From Arcobacter_B sp049472135 (GTDB lineage: Bacteria; Campylobacterota; Campylobacteria; Campylobacterales; Arcobacteraceae), in assembly GCF_049472135.1 (NCBI RefSeq), contig NZ_JBMOVV010000020.1:1-18167 (forward strand): DNA of 18,167 bases, read 5' to 3'. Position numbers and translations under genes: made by a program. Below the pieces are notes generated by a model that made no database searches, was not told the origin of the DNA, and saw nothing but the letters and a program-made list of their open reading frames with translations. Positions 16,901-18,167 of this stretch are shown here, in pieces (the first letter of the stretch is position 1; each line of letters starts with the position of its first letter).

Positions 16901-18167
16901 AGCAAAAATAGAGGTAAGTCAAGAAGGGTCAACAACAGTAATCGCAGGGAAAGAGGCAAGTGCAATAGTAGTAGACTATAAAGCGATGAATGAAGTAGAT
17001 GTATCAACAGAGGATGACTTCAAAGTATTATCAGGGACAGGAAGCTACTTTACGTTAGATATGGACGGAAGCGTAGGAGAGTATCTAAGAGTTACTGGTA
17101 ATTTAGAAATTGATGTATTTGGTGCAGTAAAACTTGATGGTGGTTTTGCTTTAGAAAAATACACTAAATCTGATGTTCTTTTATCTGATAATACAACAGT
17201 AAATACTGATATGCTTACATTTGGTATTAGTGATGCTAATGGTTTAGTAGGATATGATCAAGGTACAGAAGATAAAGCAGATGATGTTGGACTTATTTTA
17301 AGTGACGTTGATTTTGCACTGGCTATATTAAGTGATAAAACTGTTGCAAGTACTCAAAAGTGGATTACTGCAAATGCAACAGTTGGATCTGTTTCATTTG
17401 GTGGTATTTCAGGTTTAGGTATGAGTGTATCTAATTTAAATATTTCTGTAAATAAAGAATCTGCTAATAAAACAGTTATTGATTATAAAATTGATGAAAA
17501 TGATACAACAGGAACTGAGCTTTCTGTTTTAATTGGAACAGATAATAAATCAATTGACTTTAATATGGCTGGAAGCAAGGGTGATTTCTTAGAGGTAGCA
17601 GGACAAGCGACAATAGACTTGTTTGGAGTAGTAAAAGTAGATGGAGGGTTTGCAGTAAGTAAGTCGGCGAATCAAACAGTATACTTAGCAAAAGATGGTA
17701 AAGAGCAAACAGGTGCAGTAGATACGGAGTTAATGACAATAGGATTAACAGGAGCGAATGCACTAGTAGGGTATGACCAAGGTACAGAAGCAACTACAGA
17801 TGATGTAGGATTATTACTGCAAGATGTAGATTTAGCAGTAGCAATGATGAAAGAGAAGTCAGGGACAAGAAGTTGGACAACAGTACAAGCGAATGTAGGT
17901 AGTGTAAGTTTCCAAGGAGTACCTGGACTTACAATGTCAGTAGATAAGACAAATGTATTAGTAAATAAACAAGCGACAGACTCAACAGTAGTAAACTATT
18001 TAACAAGTGATACAGATACGTTAGGAACAGACTTAAGTGTAGCAGTAGGAACAGATGAGAATAGTGAGACACAATATGTAGATTTCAATTTAGATGGAAC
18101 AAGAGGTGATTTCTTAGAGGTAGCAGGACAAGCGACAATAGACTTGTTTGGAGTAGTAAAAGTAGAT
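10965..18167 (+). CDS. Giant LEPR-XLL repeat protein, probably secreted or on the surface (3' end outside window)
   Basis: 2401 codons are open without interruption to the window edge; no stop is reached. Residues 1-30 are strongly basic with no Sec signal. Residues 40-51, EPLEQRTLLSAD, match the LEPR-XLL motif found at the start of many giant, probably secreted, bacterial proteins. Residues about 123-212 resemble autotransporter passenger strands (GSGTIEADV, VAPGYSPG, GTLEITMWNDF). From about residue 250 come two divergent repeats, then modules of 153-175 residues recurring around the motif LDMDGSxGEYLxVSG. Residues 1436-2001 are an inserted block of another domain type. The sequence is rich in Ser, Thr, Asp, Val and Ala; the only cysteine I noticed is residue 1758. 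It is probably a type I-secreted adhesin or surface protein (inference): export genes and C-terminal signal are not visible. Codon use differs sharply between modules. A SapC-family gene precedes it. Confidence 0.88.
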   Translation, partial: MKRPNGLKNLHRRYQRHQEKLQAKKQRKIFKDGNSLFEVEPLEQRTLLSADPLLGAGSTAIILNDNENKYQETQTIILDDTLNDKETVVKDLTTENSSFLLDAKLLDLNNISELFIDDEILAGSGTIEADVINHNIVAPGYSPGIQNITGDYTQASDGTLQIELSGTDNSDTNNPEYDQLNASGNVELDGTLEITMWNDFAANVGDEFTIITGSNITGKFTDITGLYGFNSDYYFDIEQTSTEVKLITKELVSGDDFNFVLDSVPQYDEIGKVLNADYLVSAQNSIELNDIDIQVAGFAASGNFAIEKNTNTIEIIGSGVSVTMSASDVFVGVENADLGIIVDSNKKVALEASGDIVLDGFDFDLPTAQSVSVKLNQTGTEYTAQTLTIGTSSYTFDNIASSTTLKEIGITGLDVTFSDNIVLKGDFAFVSDTTNNVFNAISSNATAYMSAGDFYVGVSSANLGLMVTDEGVVLQANGALDVSLGSDIVLSATNVSFDYNETATDYLNETISLGASTFTFNVESLHKATNITNGSLNVFDFLTASGNFSFSQSTDTVTLSDSTNSSVELLTLGMTNVTAFAGLNANSSEKIGFDLSNLDLALVFAADTKNNARKWTALQASTNSISFVGSDKLTIEATFALLEINRSAIDGTLIDFKLNPLTIEVGTDSLSLTMDASEGELLRVSGDMLINISDFFIFEGSVYFSKSTTSVTLTDDSVVSVDNLTLAMNGVDAFAGLDGQSSNKVGLDLEGVSFAYSIMANKSDATQKWTSFKAKATGASFVGIDDVTIDARDILVNVNTSSNTEFVDYSKTSYSVDFQNGNSIEFDMDSEIIELSADITFNLYDFLVIDGGFAIKKSTLDDVILSDESLVDVDLLTVGANNLTAFAGLNYGKTDEVGLSLSGVSFALSVMSEKTVNKRKWLALQATAQDAGLVGIDDLVLNGSDLNILINQASSDGTLVDFSSMSFAVDTSSSTSITLDMDGSVGEYLKVSGHFDVNVYNFFSTSGNFALEKTTDTVSLDNGDNVNVDLLTIGADSVDAFVGVNGGSSDAIGIQATNTNFALAILNDKTVGSNSQWISLQATVGTAGFVGIDGLSLSASNLDVQINRSSETGSDARYVDYAINNLEVATGTDSSFNLTMDGSQKELTQISGAMDINIFNFFSVNGEFALKKYTDYDIKTVDKDDSTNTGTIEEVDVLTLGALGANAFIGMNGGSDEALGLSAAGVNFALAIINNKSNKNESFTSLQATTSNVSFVGIEDLTVSATDLALNINQGSSTNKVVDYKTMEDNGDAFDVLVGTNQTVTLDMDGSRGELLEASGHLELNLFNFIGLEGNFGFEKSVREVTLNSGESIKVDYLGLGGENVSAFAGLNYKQADAVGLSLGDMDFGLALMSDKKDNTRKFTSLQATASSAGLIGVDGLVIEASDLEVYINQGIKVDEIPDSTIKENTILKVSITEDIRGDVVITKDGSNETLNIDGSETNDTLIAELKAAFASLASTDAVNVEVSGDKVNGYKVEFVGALEGTNVEGFTISTTAPSASVSISTIEEAKAGVDEITRLTIDTPRVVTAPIDTEIFTLTNTSSGTNEIQTITFHDPYDAGTYTLSNGVTSVSVKFVGSQTLTNQTNIQKALVTLYGGTTADYKVKFDSSSSGSHKYYITFQGTKAHSNVSELSATPDSNMKAISTSTYKEGTGTVGEVQHFKVSTTATGNYTLSLDYNGNTYTTTALDFNATANEIQTALTNALSTISGATVSVVDCVAGYEDSFDVTFGGTLSGVDLPLLSIKTNPDATSPSGTFDIWFEGDSKQTVAYSTDMSVLASNIQAALEATSTMGAGNVVVEYDATNSNETQINFLIKATGDLEKTDVSDKFYTDDSNLNLASTKLYYEVEGYSDTAEEQKLVFNSETEYSYTLTYNGQTTSSILSSATISEIQAIIDSELTSDIKVSNFNGTELVLSFEGSLAGTDVETIVASVEAKTSEAKIEVSQEGSTTVIAGKEASAIVVDYKAMNEVDVSTEDDFKVLSGTGSYFTLDMDGSVGEYLRVTGNLEIDVFGAVKLDGGFALEKYTKSDVLLSDNTTVNTDMLTFGISDANGLVGYDQGTEDKADDVGLILSDVDFALAILSDKTVASTQKWITANATVGSVSFGGISGLGMSVSNLNISVNKESANKTVIDYKIDENDTTGTELSVLIGTDNKSIDFNMAGSKGDFLEVAGQATIDLFGVVKVDGGFAVSKSANQTVYLAKDGKEQTGAVDTELMTIGLTGANALVGYDQGTEATTDDVGLLLQDVDLAVAMMKEKSGTRSWTTVQANVGSVSFQGVPGLTMSVDKTNVLVNKQATDSTVVNYLTSDTDTLGTDLSVAVGTDENSETQYVDFNLDGTRGDFLEVAGQATIDLFGVVKVD
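11088..11117 (+). other. LEPR-XLL-type motif (LEQRTLLSAD)
   Basis: Residues 42-51 of the giant protein. The consensus is LEPRxLLSAD; here Pro is replaced by Gln (LEQR). The context, a basic N-terminus followed by E-P and then this motif about 40 residues in, is as expected for the family. Its role is unknown; involvement in export or processing is speculative. Confidence 0.8.
11331..11602 (+). other. Autotransporter passenger-like beta segment in the giant protein
   Basis: Residues about 123-212 read GSGTIEADV, then VAPGYSPG, GDYTQASDGTLQIEL, YDQLNASGNVELDGTLEI and GDEFTII. This succession is the usual pattern of passenger-associated repeats in beta-helical autotransporters and related adhesins. 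No beta-barrel domain is in the window, so only the passenger-type fold is claimed. Confidence 0.7.
13894..13927 (+). repeat. 34-bp exact direct repeat, copy 1
   Basis: Identical to 17050-17083. It begins TTACGTTAGATATGG and encodes the LDMDGSVGEY anchor. It sits where codon use switches from the mixed to the GTA-type dialect. Confidence 0.9.
15270..16967 (+). repeat. Inserted block of about five IQ-AL-type domains inside one module
   Basis: 566 residues lie between INQG and VVDYK, two elements that are nearly adjacent in the preceding module (INQGSSTNKVVDYK). The block holds about five related domains starting near 15315, 15723, 16053, 16338 and 16650. The shared pattern is a Q-x-I/L-x-F strand, a GTFTL-x-YNGQTT-like hairpin, an EIQxAL helix, a GAGNVxV strand and a final FxGxLxGTDV strand. 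I have seen this domain type in other large secreted bacterial proteins. The fourth and fifth copies show it best (NIQAAL, GAGNVVV; YNGQTT, GSLAGTDV). Confidence 0.75.
17050..17083 (+). repeat. 34-bp exact direct repeat, copy 2
   Basis: Identical to 13894-13927. Immediately after it, codon use returns from the GTA-type to the mixed GTT/GTA dialect, the mirror image of copy 1. Confidence 0.9.
17580..17642 (+). repeat. 63-bp exact direct repeat, copy 1
   Basis: Identical to 18105-18167, 525 nt apart, in phase with the module period. It encodes GDFLEVAGQATIDLFGVVKV and one more residue. The codon dialect changes to GTA-type at its first base. Confidence 0.92.
18105..18167 (+). repeat. 63-bp exact direct repeat, copy 2 (reaches window edge)
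   Basis: Identical to 17580-17642 at every base up to the end of the window, so the true length of identity may be greater. Confidence 0.92.

Larger units (their letters stand above)
12558..18167 (+). repeat. Tandem coding modules of the giant protein (about 9 copies)
   Basis: Modules recur with the order: LDMDGSxGEYL, SGxLxxNxFNFF, GxFALEKxT, VDLLTIG, AFxGLN, GLxLxxVxFALAI, KWxSLQAT, FVGIDxL, INQ, VDY. Anchor codons (ATG of the DMDGS-like motif, or its equivalent) are at 12984, 13446, 13905, 14382, 14886, 17061, 17565 and 18090. Spacings are 462, 459, 477, 504, 2175 (with the insert), 504 and 525 nt. The first copy starts near 12558 and the last is cut by the window edge. Two more divergent copies lie roughly at 11740-12520. 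I recall similar modules in other LEPR-XLL proteins. Confidence 0.85.

Noticed and set aside
11015..17793. Many open frames on the minus strand opposite the giant gene, some Leu/His-rich
   Set aside because: They lie antisense to one uninterrupted plus-strand frame with clear domain repeats. Their composition is what reverse-complemented GTA, TTA, AGT and ACA codons give, and no ribosome sites or recognisable motifs were seen.
12558..18167. Regular repeats that might suggest a CRISPR array
   Set aside because: The repeats are long (about 460-525 nt), coding and in frame with conserved protein motifs. There are no short palindromic repeats with unique spacers.

Overview
The window reads as a low-GC bacterial chromosome, most likely an Arcobacter-group member of the Campylobacterota (Epsilonproteobacteria). 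This is inferred from the A/T-rich composition, promoters with a clear TATAAT box embedded in T-tracts, and the style of the housekeeping proteins. No rRNA or other taxonomic marker confirms it.

Left part (1-9418, minus strand). A truncated tRNA-Gln(UUG) lies at the left edge. It is followed by an uninterrupted run of seven minus-strand genes. In transcription order these are selA and selB (selenocysteine synthase and its elongation factor), mntP (manganese efflux), a UvrD/FBH1-like superfamily-1 helicase, an envelope protein resembling DUF3142, a large exported helical-repeat protein, and an unrecognised 249-residue protein. Gaps are 62 nt at most and several genes overlap. The run ends in a clear intrinsic terminator at 142-180.

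Middle (9419-10127). The tRNA-Sec gene (anticodon UCA) is transcribed divergently from selA, so selA, selB and selC sit together. A very AT-rich non-coding stretch of about 500 bp follows, ending in a good promoter.

Right part (10128-18167, plus strand). A SapC-family protein is followed, after a hairpin without a T-tract, by a giant open reading frame of at least 2401 codons that runs off the window. Its start carries a LEPR-XLL-type motif and no Sec signal peptide. An autotransporter-like beta segment comes next, then tandem modules of about 155-175 residues. A 566-residue block of a second domain type is inserted inside one module. It is probably a secreted or surface protein, with type I secretion as the best guess; the exporter genes are not in view.

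The most unusual signal is inside the giant gene. Homologous modules are written in two different synonymous-codon dialects: valine almost only GTA in some, mixed GTT/GTA in others. Two dialect switches coincide with the ends of exact direct repeats (34 bp and at least 63 bp). This suggests the gene was assembled by recombination or module exchange. The whole sapC plus giant-gene unit sits at the 3' side of tRNA-Sec, a classical island position.
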